Shown: positions 1 to 9,877 of the stretch, piece by piece
How the letters are laid out: each line of letters begins with the position of its first letter
How positions within the stretch are numbered: the first letter of the stretch is position 1
Assembly: GCA_963848035.1 (NCBI GenBank)
Contig: CAWKCD010000001.1
Coordinates: 3,968,001 to 4,032,000, forward strand
Reading direction: 5' to 3'
Source: JAVVHH01 sp963848035
Lineage (GTDB): Bacteria > Pseudomonadota > Alphaproteobacteria > Acetobacterales > Acetobacteraceae
Length of the DNA stretch: 64,000 nucleotides
The notes under the pieces: generated by a model
What the model saw: the letters and a program-made list of their open reading frames with translations, nothing else
Told to the model about the DNA's origin: nothing
Database searches by the model: none
Made by a program: the position numbers and the translations under genes

Positions 1-703
1 TTGATCGATTCGAGCGCGTTCACCGTCAATCCGAGCCTCTACAAGCGGTGCCCCTACGACCCGGTCAAGGACTTCGCGCCCGATCGGCGAACTCGGCACC
101 TCGCCCAACGTCTTCGTCGCCAGCCCAGGCTCCGGCATCACGTCGATCCAGCAATTGGTGGCGCGGTGCAAGGCCGATCCGAGCGCGATCAGTTACGCCA
201 ACCCCGGCATCGGCACGACGCCGCAGCTCTCCGGCGAGTTGTTGAAGCTGATGGCCGGGATCACCATGACTTCGGTGCCGTTCGGCGGCGCGGGTCCCGC
301 GGTGCAGGCGGTGCTCGGCAGCACAACGCCGGTCGCCTGCGTCGCATTGCCGCCCGCGCGGCCATTGATCGCGAGCGGCGGGCTCGTGCCGCTGGCGGTC
401 ACCGGCGAGAAGCGCTGGTTCGATCTGCCGGACACGCCGACGATGGTCGAGCTGGGCTATGGCGACTTCATCGCCGAAACGTTCCAGGCTTTTCTCGCGC
501 CCGCCAACACGCCACAGCCGATCCTGGCCGCGCTGAGCACGGCGACGCTCGCCATCCTGCGCGATCCGGCCATCGTCGCGCAGCTCCACGGCAACGGGCT
601 CGACGTCGTCGCGAGCACGCCCGAAGCGTTCGCCAAACGGATCGTCGCCGACGTCGAGAAATGGCGGGACGTGATCGCGAAGGCGCGGATCCCGCAGGTC
701 TGA
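1..703 (+). CDS. Bug/TctC-type tricarboxylate transporter substrate-binding protein (5' partial, frameshifted)
   Basis: Periplasmic receptor of the tripartite tricarboxylate transporter (Bug family), which captures a carboxylate for the TctA/TctB membrane pair. The window starts inside the gene: signal peptide and N-terminal lobe are missing, and about 233 of the usual 320 residues remain. The opening residues (NPSLYK, then YDPVKDFAP) are a typical Bug segment. Reading then shifts by one base: the CCC at 79-81 carries one C too many, after which the other frame continues with GTSPNVFVV-type sequence, SYANPG and the C-terminal helix ending at 703. It sits four bases before the enolase-family gene and upstream of tctB and tctA, so it is the receptor of this operon. 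The substrate cannot be read from the sequence. Confidence 0.85.
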
Positions 704-707
704 TCCG

Positions 708-1873
708 GTGCGCATCACCGCCATAAGAGAGCGCGCCGTCCCGGTCCGATCGGCTATGCGCAACGCCGCGTTCGATTTCTCGGAGATGACCACCTCGGTC
801 GTAGCGGTCATCACCGACGTGATCCGCGAAGGGCGCCCGGTGATCGGCTACGCCTTCAACTCGACCGGCCGCTACGCCTGTGGCGCGTCGATGCGCGAGC
901 GTTTCATCCCGCGGCTGCTTTCGGCCGATCCGCAGACGCTGCTCGACGAAGCCGGGATGCTCGACCCGGCCAAGTGTGCGGCCCGCATGCAGCTCCGCGA
1001 GAAACCCGGCGGCGATGCGGAGCGGTCGGTTCCGATCGGCACGATCGAGGTCGCGATCTGGGACGCGGTCGCGAAGGCGCTGGACCGTCCGCTGTGGCGG
1101 CTGCTCGTCGGAGCGCTACGGCAGCGCATCGACGGCTACGCAGGTGCCGGTTTATGTCGGCGGTGGCTGGTATCAGCCAGGCGACGATCTCGCGGCCCTG
1201 CGCGACGAGGTCCACCGCCATCTCGACGCCGGTTACACCGCGCTGAAGATCAAGACCGGCGGGGTCCCGCTCGACGATGATTGCCGTCGACTGGACGTGG
1301 TGCTGGGTATCCTCGGCGATGGTTCGCGGCTGGCAGTGGACGCGAACGGCGCATTGTCGCCGGAGCGGTCGCGTGGCCTATGCCGAGCGGCTGGCGCCCT
1401 ATGGTCTGCGCTGGTTCGAGGAGCCGTGCGCGCCGCAGGCGTTCGGGGAGTTCGCGGCGCTGGCCGGGCTATATGCGCCGCCGCTGGCGACCGGCGAGAA
1501 TCTGTTTTGCGCGGCCGATGTCGAGAACCTGCTGCAGTTCGGCGGGTTCCGGCCCGGACATGACGTTCTGCAGGTCGACCCGCCGCATGCTTATGGGATC
1601 GCCGCCTATGCCGCGATGATCCAGCGGATCGAGGCCCTCGGTGTAAGCCGCGCCTGCGTGTTTCCGCATGGCGGCAACATGATGTCGTTCGCGGTGGCGG
1701 CCGGGTTGGGCTTGGGCGGTTGCGAGGCGTATCCCGGGGTGTTCGGCGCGTTCGGCGGCTATGCCGAGGGGATGACGGTCCGGGACGGCATGCTGTCGCT
1801 GCCGGACTGTCCGGGCATCGGCTTCGAGCGGCAGCCGGCGCTGTTTCCGTTGATGCGGGAGCTGTCGGCGTGA
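708..1873 (+). CDS. Mandelate racemase/muconate lactonizing enzyme family protein (two frameshifts)
   Basis: Enolase-superfamily enzyme, expected to abstract a proton next to a carboxylate (dehydratase, racemase or cycloisomerase). The GTG start lies five bases after the upstream stop. The N-terminal capping domain runs to about residue 145. The barrel then shows the KxK motif in ALKIKTGG, the metal Asp in VDANGAL and the metal Glu in WFEEPC, and further on VDPPHAYG and FPHGGN. Two net +1 shifts break it, near 1142-1144 (after DGYA) and near 1369-1374 (before VAYAERL). With both removed it has 388 codons, the usual family size. It is embedded in a Tct transporter operon beside an SDR, which suggests that it processes the imported acid. 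Exact reaction unknown. Confidence 0.82.
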
Positions 1874-2325
1874 CGCGGTTCGGACGCAACCGGGACTATC
1901 TCGCCGGCGCGCTGGTCGCCCTGATCGGCGCCGGTGCGATCGAGCAGGGTGGGCAGTATGGCATCGGCACGCTCACCAGCATGGGGTCGGGGTTTTTCCC
2001 GGTCATGCTGGGGTCCGGCATGGTGCTGACCGGCGTGTTGATGGCCGTCGCCCGAGCCCCCGAGACGGCACACGAGATCAAAGCGCCGGATTGGCGAGGA
2101 GCTGCGGCGATCCTCGTCGCGGTCGCGCTGTTCATCGCGCTGGCCGACCGCGCCGGCCTGGCGCCCGCGACCTTCGCCTGCGTGTTCGTCGGCGCGCTCG
2201 GAACCAAGAGCACGCGGCTGCATGAGGCCGCTGTGCTTGCTGCCTGCGTAACCGTGTTCGGCGTCCTGCTGTTCCATTACGGGCTCAAGGTGCAGTTCCC
2301 GGTCATCCGCGGCGTGCTGACATGA
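1870..2325 (+). CDS. tctB: Tripartite tricarboxylate transporter small membrane subunit TctB
   Basis: Small integral membrane subunit (151 aa) of the tripartite tricarboxylate transporter. The GTG start overlaps the TGA of the upstream gene (GTGA), a sign of translational coupling. Hydrophobic segments lie near residues 10-25, 40-58, 75-95 and 98-140, as in the four-helix TctB family; GSGFFPVMLG is a typical TctB segment. The 3' end overlaps tctA by four bases. Family assignment rests on hydrophobic pattern, size and position between receptor and TctA. Confidence 0.85.
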   Translation: MTRFGRNRDYLAGALVALIGAGAIEQGGQYGIGTLTSMGSGFFPVMLGSGMVLTGVLMAVARAPETAHEIKAPDWRGAAAILVAVALFIALADRAGLAPATFACVFVGALGTKSTRLHEAAVLAACVTVFGVLLFHYGLKVQFPVIRGVLT

Positions 2326-3849
2326 TCGCCTCGGGCGTCGAGGGGCTGGCGCACGGGTTCGGCGTTGCGCTGCAACTCCACAACGTCATGTGGTGCTTCT
2401 TCGGCGTGTTCATCGGCAACATGGTCGGCGTGCTGCCGGGTATGGGCGTGTTGTCGACCATCTCGATCCTGCTGCCGCTCACCTTTTCGATGAACCCGGT
2501 CGCCTCGCTGCTGATGCTGTCGGGGATCTATTACGGCGCCCAGTACGGCGGTGCGATCTGCTCGATCCTGCTGAACCTGCCGTGCCATCCGCCGCATGCG
2601 GTGACATGCCTGGACGGCTACCCGATGACGCAGCAGGGGCGCGGGGGCGTCGCGTTGGGGGTGACCATGCTCGCGGCGGTGGTCGGCGCCTCGTTCGGCA
2701 TCGTGCAGATGATCGTGCTGGCGCCGTATATCGCGCGGATCGCCTTCAGCTTCGGCCCGCAGGAGATCTGCACGCTGATGCTGCTCGGCCTGCTCGCCGG
2801 GGCGACGCTGGCGAAGGGATCGGCGATCAAGGGCGTCGCGATGACGCTGCTGGGCATCCTGCTCAGCCTGGTCGGCACCGACATCAACACCGGCAACGAG
2901 CGCTTCACCTTTGGTCAGCTCGAGCTGGCGGACGGGCTCGAACTGGTCACCGTGTCGCTCGGCCTGTTCGGGATCGCCGAGTTCCTCAAAAGCGTCAACG
3001 CGATCAACCCGGCGGGCGTGCGCGCGGTCAAGCTCGGCTTCCGCGACCTGCGCCCGACGCGCGGCGAGCTGCGCGAGGCCCTGCCGCCGGTGTTCCGCGG
3101 AACCGATCATCGGCAGCCTCTGCTCGCTGATCCCCGGGACCGGTCCGACCATCGCCTCGTTCATCGCCTACGCCGCAGAGAAGAAGATCAGCAAGACGCC
3201 GCAGCGTTTTGGCCATGGCGCGATCGAAGGCGTCGCCGCGCCGGAAGCCTCGACCCATTCCGCGGTCCAGGGGGACTTCATCCCGACCATGAGCCTCGGG
3301 ATCCCCGGCGACGCCGTCATGGCACTGCTGCTCGGCGCGCTGATGATCCACGGCATCCAGCCCGGCCCACGGCTCATCATCGAGCAGCCCGACATCTTCT
3401 GGGGCCTGATCGCGTCGTTCTGGATCGGCAATCTCATCTTGGTGTTCCTGAACGTGCCGATGATCGGCGTCTGGGTGAAGCTGCTGAGCGTGCCGTATCG
3501 GTATCTGTATCCCACAGCCTTGTTCTTCGTGTGCATCGGCGTGTTCGCCGCACGCAACGAGATGTTCGACGTCGGCGCGACGCTGGCGTTCGGCGCTTTC
3601 GGCTACCTGCTGCTGCAGCTCGGCTTCGAGCCGGCGCCGATCCTGCTCGGCTTCGTCCTCGGACCGCGGCTGGAGGAAAATTTCCGCCGCTCCGTGCTGC
3701 TGTCGCGCGGCAGCCTCGCAACGTTCGTCGAGCGGCCCATCAGCGCCGTATTCGTGGCGCTTTCCGTGCTGCTGGTCGCGGGCCTGATCTACGCCGCCCT
3801 GCGCAAGACGAAACCGCCGATCCGAATACCCGAGGAAGCATTCGAATGA
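2322..3849 (+). CDS. tctA: Tripartite tricarboxylate transporter permease TctA (one frameshift)
   Basis: Large membrane permease, about 508 aa when repaired, which carries out sodium- or proton-coupled uptake of the carboxylate captured by the upstream receptor. The N-terminal half has the conserved GVLPGMGVLSTISILLPLTF and YYGAQYGGAICSILLNLP regions. The second half has the matching repeat SLIPGTGPTIASFIAYAAEK and MSLGIPGDAVMALLLGALM. One net +1 shift lies at about 3103-3105, where the first frame reads VFRGT and the other resumes at IIGSLCS; removing the base gives a perfect TctA junction. The start overlaps tctB by four bases and the end overlaps the SDR gene (ATGA), so all five genes form one transcription unit. 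Confidence 0.88.
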
Positions 3850-4595
3850 TGCGCGACAAACTCGTCCTGATCACCGGCGGTTCCGGCGGGATCGGCGCTG
3901 CGACGGCGCGGCAATTCGCTCACGAGGGCGCCCAGGTCATCGTCACGCACCGGCCCGGCAAGGAGGCGGCCGGCGCCAAGGTGATTGCCGACCTGCCGGG
4001 AAGCGGCCACGCCGCACTCCCGCTCGAGATTGAGGACAGCGCGAGCATCCTGGCGTTGCGGGACGCGATCGTGGCGCGGGGCTGGGACCGGCTGGACGTG
4101 CTGGTGAACAGCGCCGGATTCACCAAAGCGGTGCCGCATGCGGATCTCGACGCGCTCGACGACGCGCTGATCGACCGGATGTTCGCAGTCAACTGGCGCG
4201 GGCAGTTCGCCACCATCCGAGCGTTCGCGCCGATGCTGACGGCGTCGGGCGATGGGCTGATCGTCTCCATCTCCTCGATGGCCGCCGTGAGCGGAAGCGG
4301 GTCTTCGATCGCCTATGGTGCGGCAAAGGCGGGGATCGACGTGATGACGAAGTCGCTGGCGCGTGTGTTGGCGCCCGCAGTGCGGGTGCTGGCGGTGTCG
4401 CCGGGCGCGGTGGACACGGGCTTCGTCCCCGGGCGCGGCGAGGCGTTCAACAAGGACGCCGGGGCCAAGACGCCGCTCAGGCGGATCGCGACCGCCGATG
4501 ACGTCGCCCGCGCCGTGCTGGCCTGCGCCACGCACCTAAAATTCTCCACAGGGCAGACCATCGTCGTCGACGGTGGCCGAGCGATCTCGGCCTGA
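3846..4595 (+). CDS. SDR family NAD(P)-dependent oxidoreductase
   Basis: Classical short-chain dehydrogenase of 249 aa. The cofactor motif GGSGGIG lies near residue 12, the NSAG motif near 83, catalytic Ser in SISSMAA, and YGAAK with the active-site Tyr and Lys near 154-158. The C-terminal PGAVDTGF and IVVDGG elements are also present. It overlaps tctA by four bases and ends the Tct operon, so it probably oxidises or reduces a metabolite of the imported acid. An ATG pair at 3846 and 3849 leaves the start ambiguous by one codon. Substrate not predictable. Confidence 0.88.
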   Translation: MMRDKLVLITGGSGGIGAATARQFAHEGAQVIVTHRPGKEAAGAKVIADLPGSGHAALPLEIEDSASILALRDAIVARGWDRLDVLVNSAGFTKAVPHADLDALDDALIDRMFAVNWRGQFATIRAFAPMLTASGDGLIVSISSMAAVSGSGSSIAYGAAKAGIDVMTKSLARVLAPAVRVLAVSPGAVDTGFVPGRGEAFNKDAGAKTPLRRIATADDVARAVLACATHLKFSTGQTIVVDGGRAISA

Positions 4596-4611
4596 GCGGC
4601 CCGCTCGGCTC

Positions 4612-5593
4612 TCACCTGAGCGGTCGCCACTGATCTGCCGGTTCCAGCGCGATAAATCGTTGCGGCTCGATGCCGTGCTTATCGCAGGCTTCGCGGAGCG
4701 CGGTCACCGGCGCGAGCCTGTCCTCGTCGGTGAGCTGGAACGTCCCCCAGTGCACGCCAAGCCCCTGTGTCGCCCCGCAATCGAGCAGGATGCGGACCGC
4801 CTCTTCCGGATCGACATGCTGGTCGCGCATGAACCAGCGCGGCTCGTAGGCGCCGATCGGCAGGATCGCCACGCTCGGCGGCCCGAATTGCTCCCGGACC
4901 TGGCGGAAGATCGCGCCGTCGCCGTAGCCGGTGTCGCCGGCGACATAGACGACCGTATCGCGCGCTTGGATGACGAAGCCGCACCATAGCGCCATCCGCC
5001 GGTCGCCGATCGAGCGTGCCGACCAGTGATGGGCGGGCTGGATCGTCACCGAAAGGTCAGCGACGTCGAACCTGGCCCCCCAATCCCCCGCCTCGGTCCG
5101 GCAGCCCGGCGCCGCGCGGGCGATCACGGCATCGGTTCCGAGCGCACATAACAACGCGCGGCCGATCACGCGCGCAGAGCCGCTTCAGCGTATCGGCGTC
5201 GAGATGGTCGTAGTGGGTATGCGTGATCAGGACGAGATCGATCGGCGGCAGCGCTTCGAACGGAATGCCCGGCGGATTGGCCCGAAGCGGCCCGGCGAAA
5301 CGGACCGGGCTCACGCGGTCCGACCAGACAGGGTCCACCAGGACGTTCCGGCCGGCGATCTGGATCAGCACGGAAGCGTGCCCGACCATCGTGATCGCCA
5401 GATCTTCGACCCGCTGGCACGGCGATGCAGCGCGATCGCTGGGGGATGCTGACCAGCGCACCTTTTCACCGTTGAAACGCCAGCGCAGCAGGTCGCGCAG
5501 CGTCCGGTCCGTCGTCGGCTGTCCCGGATTGAAGAACCGGACCCCGTCGAAATGATCGCTTTGTGGGCCGCGGTAGTAGCGGTTGCTCGTCAT
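4612..5593 (-). CDS. MBL-fold metal-dependent hydrolase, NAPE-PLD-like (one frameshift)
   Basis: Metallo-beta-lactamase-fold hydrolase of the group related to N-acyl-phosphatidylethanolamine phospholipase D and UlaG-like lactonases. The N-terminal half has the metal motif HTHYDHLD near residue 125 after a WSDRVSPV segment. The C-terminal half has QPAHHWSAR, VYVAGDTGYGDG and GVHWGTFQLTDE, supplying the remaining His and Asp ligands. The two halves are in different frames; a net +1 shift lies between about 5146 and 5160, and removing one base gives RPRVVCALGTDAV and 326 aa. It is the last gene of a minus-strand run with the SDR at 5619. Real substrate unknown. Confidence 0.82.
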
Positions 5594-5618
5594 CGGGGTC
5601 GGCTGGCCGCGATCCTGG

Positions 5619-6416
5619 TCAGATCGCCTCGAGCGTCAGTTCCGAAGTCATCAGGCGGTTTCCCGCCATCAGACCGCCATCGACGGGAAGGACGGCGCCG
5701 GAGATGAACCCCGCCTCGTCGGAAGCGAGGAAGCAGACGGCGCGGGCGACATCCTCCGGCTCCGCGACGCGGCCGAGCGGATACCATTTGCGCAGGCTTT
5801 CGAAGATGGCCGGGCTGCGCTCCATGCGCCGGGTCCAGGCCGGCGTGCGGACCGTGCCGGGACAGACGATGTTGGCGCGGATGCCGAGCGGTCCGTATTC
5901 GACCGCCATCGATTTGGTGAAACTGATCAATCCGGCTTTGGCTGCGCTATAGGCGGGGTTGCCGAACGTCGCGAGTCCGTTCACCGAACCGACCAGGACG
6001 ATGCTCCCCGCGCCCCGCGATTTCATCGGCGCCAGCACCGCGTCGACCGTGTTGTACTGTCCGGACAGGTTGTCCGCGATGTCCTGTCGCCAGGTTTCCG
6101 GCGTGGTGGCGCGAAGCGTGTCGCTGTGATTGCCGGTCGATGCGTTGGCGACGACGATGTCGACCTCGCCCACCTGCGCGGTGGCGGCGGTCACGGCGGC
6201 GCAGAGCGCGGCGTGATCGGTGATGTCGGCCGCCGCCGCATGCACGCGCGCGCCCGCGCCGCGCAGTGCCGCCACCCGGGCATCGAGGTCGTCCGCCCGC
6301 TTGTCGCAGAGGATCACTGTGGCGCCTTCGGCGAGGAACACCTCGACGATGGCGGTGCCGATGCCGCCCACGGCGCCGGTCACGAGGGCCACCTTGCGGT
6401 CAAGACGCATGATCAT
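5619..6416 (-). CDS. SDR family oxidoreductase
   Basis: Short-chain dehydrogenase, 265 aa. GAVGGIG near residue 15 binds NAD(P); VANAS replaces the usual NNAG; VGSVNG supplies Ser and YSAAK the Tyr/Lys pair near residue 160; the C-terminus has GAVLPVDGG. The start overlaps the end of the uncharacterised gene at 6400 by 17 bases, so the two are probably co-transcribed. An alternative start two codons downstream (6410) is equally possible. The place beside a sugar-type ABC transporter suggests a polyol or sugar-acid dehydrogenase, which is inference. Confidence 0.88.
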   Translation of the reverse strand: MIMRLDRKVALVTGAVGGIGTAIVEVFLAEGATVILCDKRADDLDARVAALRGAGARVHAAAADITDHAALCAAVTAATAQVGEVDIVVANASTGNHSDTLRATTPETWRQDIADNLSGQYNTVDAVLAPMKSRGAGSIVLVGSVNGLATFGNPAYSAAKAGLISFTKSMAVEYGPLGIRANIVCPGTVRTPAWTRRMERSPAIFESLRKWYPLGRVAEPEDVARAVCFLASDEAGFISGAVLPVDGGLMAGNRLMTSELTLEAI

Positions 6417-7611
6417 ATCCTTTGCTCAGCCGACCGCCCAAGGCGCGCCCGATCCAGTCGAGATTGGCGCGCCGCACATGGCCGTAATTGTAGAAAGCGA
6501 ACCCGGCCGCCCCCTCCCGGTCGAGTTCGGCCACCGTGCGCGCGAATTCGCCCTCCTCCTGGGAGTCCGGGGGAGCCGGGCGGAGCACACACCGTATGGC
6601 CGGATCCGCACCGACGCGGCGCCGAACCTCGCCGAAATCGGCCGCGGCGCGCTGCCAGGATGGTTCGTAGAAGCAGATCTCGAGACCATCTGCGGCAGCG
6701 GCGAGGGCTGGAAGGTCGCTGCCCTCGAGCCACCCCGAGGCACTCGGCCGACGCACCGAGGGGATCACGAACAGCTCCGCGTCGCGGCGGACGGCCGCGC
6801 GGATCCGCTGCACCAGCGCCGTCACCACCGATTGCCGCCAGCGCAGGAACGGTGCGAGATCACGGTCGGAGACGAGGTCGGCTTGTATCCAGCACTGGCC
6901 GATATCGGCCGGCGTGTCCCGAGGCGCGCGCAGGTAGCCATCGATCCTTGCCGCGACCCGGCGCCGCACGCCCTCGGCATCGATCCCGCTGGAAGCGGCG
7001 CCTGCGAGGCAGCTCGGGCAGAAACACAGGCCGAGATTGGCGTCGAGCCAGGGATTACTTCCGATCAGCGCGAATTCATGATGATATCCGTGCGCGTAAG
7101 GCAGCCAGCCCGGCGTTTCCAACACCAGGCCGCGGAGCGGATAGCGGTCGGCGATGTCGGCGCAGAGGGCGACGGCGTAATCCTGCACGTCGGGATTGGC
7201 GGGGCATAGGCTATACCAATAGGGGTCGCCGAACGCGTTGCGGGCGACGCAATCCGGATGGGCGGTGCCCAGCGGGGTGTTGTGCAGCAGCACCGTCCAT
7301 GCCGTGACCCGGATGTCGGCACGGGCGGCATAGCGGCCGAACACATCGTCGGCGACTGCGCTACTCGGACGCGGCTTGATGACGCCGTAGCGCTCCGGCC
7401 GGGTCGCGCAATGGACGGTGCCGTCTTCGGGGAAGAACACGCGGCTACCGGACGCATGCGGGCGGATGAACTTGCCGGCATGATAGCTCGCGGCCAGGCA
7501 GAGCGTGTCGATCGACCATTGCTGCAGCTCGCCGACGAAGCGGTCCGGCTCCTCCGGCGCGACGTCCCAGACGTAGGCGTAGAGCCCGTGATAGGGCGAT
7601 GGGCTTGTCAA
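6400..7611 (-). CDS. Uncharacterised TIM-barrel, glycoside-hydrolase-like protein
   Basis: I do not recognise a named family. About 403 aa from a TTG at 7611 preceded by GAGG; a longer form from ATG at 7686 would add an Arg-rich stretch that does not look like protein. There is no signal peptide, so it is probably cytoplasmic. The chain has features of a (beta/alpha)8 hydrolase: YHGLYAYVWD near the N-terminus, LVLETPGWLPY and the C-terminal AGFAFYNYGHVRR. A CFCPSC cysteine pair near residue 205 could bind metal. It is divergent from the sugar-type ABC transporter at 7752 and overlaps the SDR downstream, which fits a role in handling the imported solute. Function unknown. Confidence 0.6.
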   Translation of the reverse strand: MTSPSPYHGLYAYVWDVAPEEPDRFVGELQQWSIDTLCLAASYHAGKFIRPHASGSRVFFPEDGTVHCATRPERYGVIKPRPSSAVADDVFGRYAARADIRVTAWTVLLHNTPLGTAHPDCVARNAFGDPYWYSLCPANPDVQDYAVALCADIADRYPLRGLVLETPGWLPYAHGYHHEFALIGSNPWLDANLGLCFCPSCLAGAASSGIDAEGVRRRVAARIDGYLRAPRDTPADIGQCWIQADLVSDRDLAPFLRWRQSVVTALVQRIRAAVRRDAELFVIPSVRRPSASGWLEGSDLPALAAAADGLEICFYEPSWQRAAADFGEVRRRVGADPAIRCVLRPAPPDSQEEGEFARTVAELDREGAAGFAFYNYGHVRRANLDWIGRALGGRLSKGYDHAS

Positions 7612-7751
7612 ACCGGGCCTCGTCGTTGGTGGCCGATGAAGCAGACACCGGTTCGGCGCATCGTGGCAACGGCGGCGCCTGCGCATCTGGACGGGCCGGC
7701 ATCGATGTTGCAGGCTTTGGCACTGCCCACATCGCGAGGGATGGAACGGAC

Positions 7752-8978
7752 ATGAACGCTTTCAGAAGACGCTTGCTGGGCGGCGTCGCCCTGTTGCTCG
7801 CACTCGGCAGCATCGGCGCAGCGCGCGCCGAGACGGTGCGCATGACCGTCTCCTACTACAGCGCCGCCACCGGGCCGTATTTCCAGAAGATGGCGGACGA
7901 GTTCCACAAGCTCAATCCCAGCATCGACGTGAAGTTGGATGTCGTGAACTGGGAAGTGTTGCTGCAGAAACTTCGCACCGACATCTCCGGCGGCACCACG
8001 CCCGACCTCTCGATCATCGGGACCCGTTGGTTGCTGGATTTCGTCAAGGACGACATGGCCGAGCCGCTGGACGGTCACATGGATGCGGCGTTCAAGGCCC
8101 GCTTCATCCCCTCCTTGCTCAAGCCCGGCGCCATCGACGGCAAAGTCTACGGCCTGCCGATCGCGGCGTCGGCCCGGGCGATGTTCTACAACAAGGACAT
8201 GCTCACCAAGGCCGGCTACCCCGACGGCCCCAAGACATGGGACGACGTCATCGCCGCATCGGAGAAGATGAAGGCGGCGGGAACGCCCGGCTTCGGGCTG
8301 ATGGCGAAAGGCACCGAAGTCGACGTCTATTACTACTACGCGCTGTGGAGCTACGGCGGCGATGTCGTCGACGCGCACAACAAGGCGGCCTTCAACTCGC
8401 CGGCGGGGGTCAAGGCGCTGAGCCTCTACAAGACGTTGGTGGACAAGGGCCTGACCGAGGACGGCGTCACCAACTACACGCGCGAGGACCTGCAGAACCT
8501 GTTCAAGCAGGGGCGGGTCGGCATGGTGATGACCGCGCCGTTCCTGATCAACCAGATCGCCAAGGAGGCGCCGACCCTGCAATACGGTATCGTGCCGGTG
8601 CCGAAAGGGACGACGAGCTCGACTTATGCCGTCACCGATTCGGTGGTGATGTTCAAGGATTCCAAGGTGAAGCCGGCTGCCTGGAAGTTCCTCGACTTCC
8701 TGTTCACCAAGGGGCCGCGCGTCGAGTTCACCAAGGGCGAGGGGTTCCTGCCGACCACAGAGGCCGAGGCGGCCGACCCGTATTTCACTGAAAACGCCAG
8801 GTTGAAGACGTTTGCGGACCTGCTGCCCTCGGCGCATTTCGCGCCGACCGTGACCGGTTGGGAGGACACCGCCAAGGCCGTCACCGACGCCGTGCAATCT
8901 GTCTATCTCGGCAAGGCGTCGCCGGAAGACGCGCTGAAACAAGCGGCGGCGCGGGCGGACCAATCGCTGGGCAAGTGA
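7752..8978 (+). CDS. ABC transporter sugar-type extracellular substrate-binding protein (family 1)
   Basis: Periplasmic binding protein of 408 aa, MalE/UgpB-like (solute-binding family 1). The signal peptide has RRRLLG followed by a hydrophobic stretch and a likely AxA cleavage site (ARA) near residue 25. Typical family segments are MADEFHKLNP, TPDLSIIGTRW, YGLPIAASARAMFYNKD and QGRVGMVMTAPF. The start is supported by a GAGGGA-type ribosome site 8 bases upstream. Its stop overlaps the permease gene (GTGA). Ligand probably a carbohydrate or glycerophospho-compound by family; not determined here. Confidence 0.93.
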   Translation: MNAFRRRLLGGVALLLALGSIGAARAETVRMTVSYYSAATGPYFQKMADEFHKLNPSIDVKLDVVNWEVLLQKLRTDISGGTTPDLSIIGTRWLLDFVKDDMAEPLDGHMDAAFKARFIPSLLKPGAIDGKVYGLPIAASARAMFYNKDMLTKAGYPDGPKTWDDVIAASEKMKAAGTPGFGLMAKGTEVDVYYYYALWSYGGDVVDAHNKAAFNSPAGVKALSLYKTLVDKGLTEDGVTNYTREDLQNLFKQGRVGMVMTAPFLINQIAKEAPTLQYGIVPVPKGTTSSTYAVTDSVVMFKDSKVKPAAWKFLDFLFTKGPRVEFTKGEGFLPTTEAEAADPYFTENARLKTFADLLPSAHFAPTVTGWEDTAKAVTDAVQSVYLGKASPEDALKQAAARADQSLGK

Positions 8979-9877
8979 TCGCCGCCGCCGGCGCCAGAGC
9001 CCGGCGGCCGCGACTGCCGCTCACCGCATGGGCGTTGATCCTGCCGAGCCTGGTGCTCGCCGGTGGGATCATCGTCTATCCGTTCTACCAGATCGTCGTC
9101 CTCTCGGTCTCGGACGTGTCGCGCTTCGGGTTGGTGCGCGGCTTCGCCGGGCTCGCCAACTTCCAGTCGATCCTGTCGGACAGGATCTTCCAGGGCGCGC
9201 TGCTGCGTACCGCGATATGGACCGGGGGCGTCGTAGGCGGAACGGTCGCCATCTCGCTGCCGGTCGCGCTGATCCTGCGCCAGGATTTCTACGGGCGCGG
9301 GATCGCGCGCACGATCATCATGTTGCCTTGGGCGATCTCGTTGTCGATGGCCGCGATCGTCTGGCTCTGGTCGTTCAACGCCGACTACGGAATGATCAAC
9401 GCAACGCTGCGGCAATGGGGGCTGATGGCCGGCTCGGTGCAATGGATGGCGCAGGCCGAGACGGCTTTCCCGGTCGAAATCGGCGTCGGCATCCTGGTCT
9501 CGATCCCGTTCACGACGACTATCCTGCTCGGCGGGCTGACGTCGATCCCCGAAGAGATCTATGAGGCCGCTTCGATCGATGGCGCCTATCCTTGGCACAA
9601 TTTCTGGCATCTCACGCTGCCGATGCTGGCGCCGTTCATCAACATCGCGGTCGTGCTCAACGTGATCCACGTGTTCAACTCGTTCCCGATCATCTGGCTG
9701 ATGACGCAGGGCGGCCCGGACAATTCGACGCATATCCTGGTCACCTACCTCTACGAACTCTCGTTCCGTCTGGGCCGGCCGGCGCCGGCCGCCGCGGTCT
9801 CGCTCATCATGCTCGCCATCGTGCTCTGCTTCACGTCAATCTACGTGCGGCTGCGGCAGGCTGAGCCGGTGCTGTGA
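8975..9877 (+). CDS. ABC transporter permease, MalF/UgpA-like
   Basis: Inner-membrane permease of 300 aa with about six transmembrane segments. The EAA loop that docks the ATPase is clear (EEIYEAASIDGA near residue 190, followed by HLTLPML). A GTG start overlaps the stop of the binding protein by four bases, and the 3' end overlaps the second permease by four bases. No malK/ugpC-type ATPase gene lies in the operon, so the complex must borrow one encoded elsewhere. Confidence 0.92.
   Translation: MIAAAGARARRPRLPLTAWALILPSLVLAGGIIVYPFYQIVVLSVSDVSRFGLVRGFAGLANFQSILSDRIFQGALLRTAIWTGGVVGGTVAISLPVALILRQDFYGRGIARTIIMLPWAISLSMAAIVWLWSFNADYGMINATLRQWGLMAGSVQWMAQAETAFPVEIGVGILVSIPFTTTILLGGLTSIPEEIYEAASIDGAYPWHNFWHLTLPMLAPFINIAVVLNVIHVFNSFPIIWLMTQGGPDNSTHILVTYLYELSFRLGRPAPAAAVSLIMLAIVLCFTSIYVRLRQAEPVL

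Noticed and set aside
3095..3110. Programmed frameshift in tctA
   Set aside because: No slippery heptamer or downstream structure. The site resembles the other random +1 indels, and other tctA genes are not known to shift.
7612..7751. Sigma-54-like TTGGCAC element upstream of the ABC binding protein
   Set aside because: The second half (TTGCA) is missing at the required spacing, so the match is partial.
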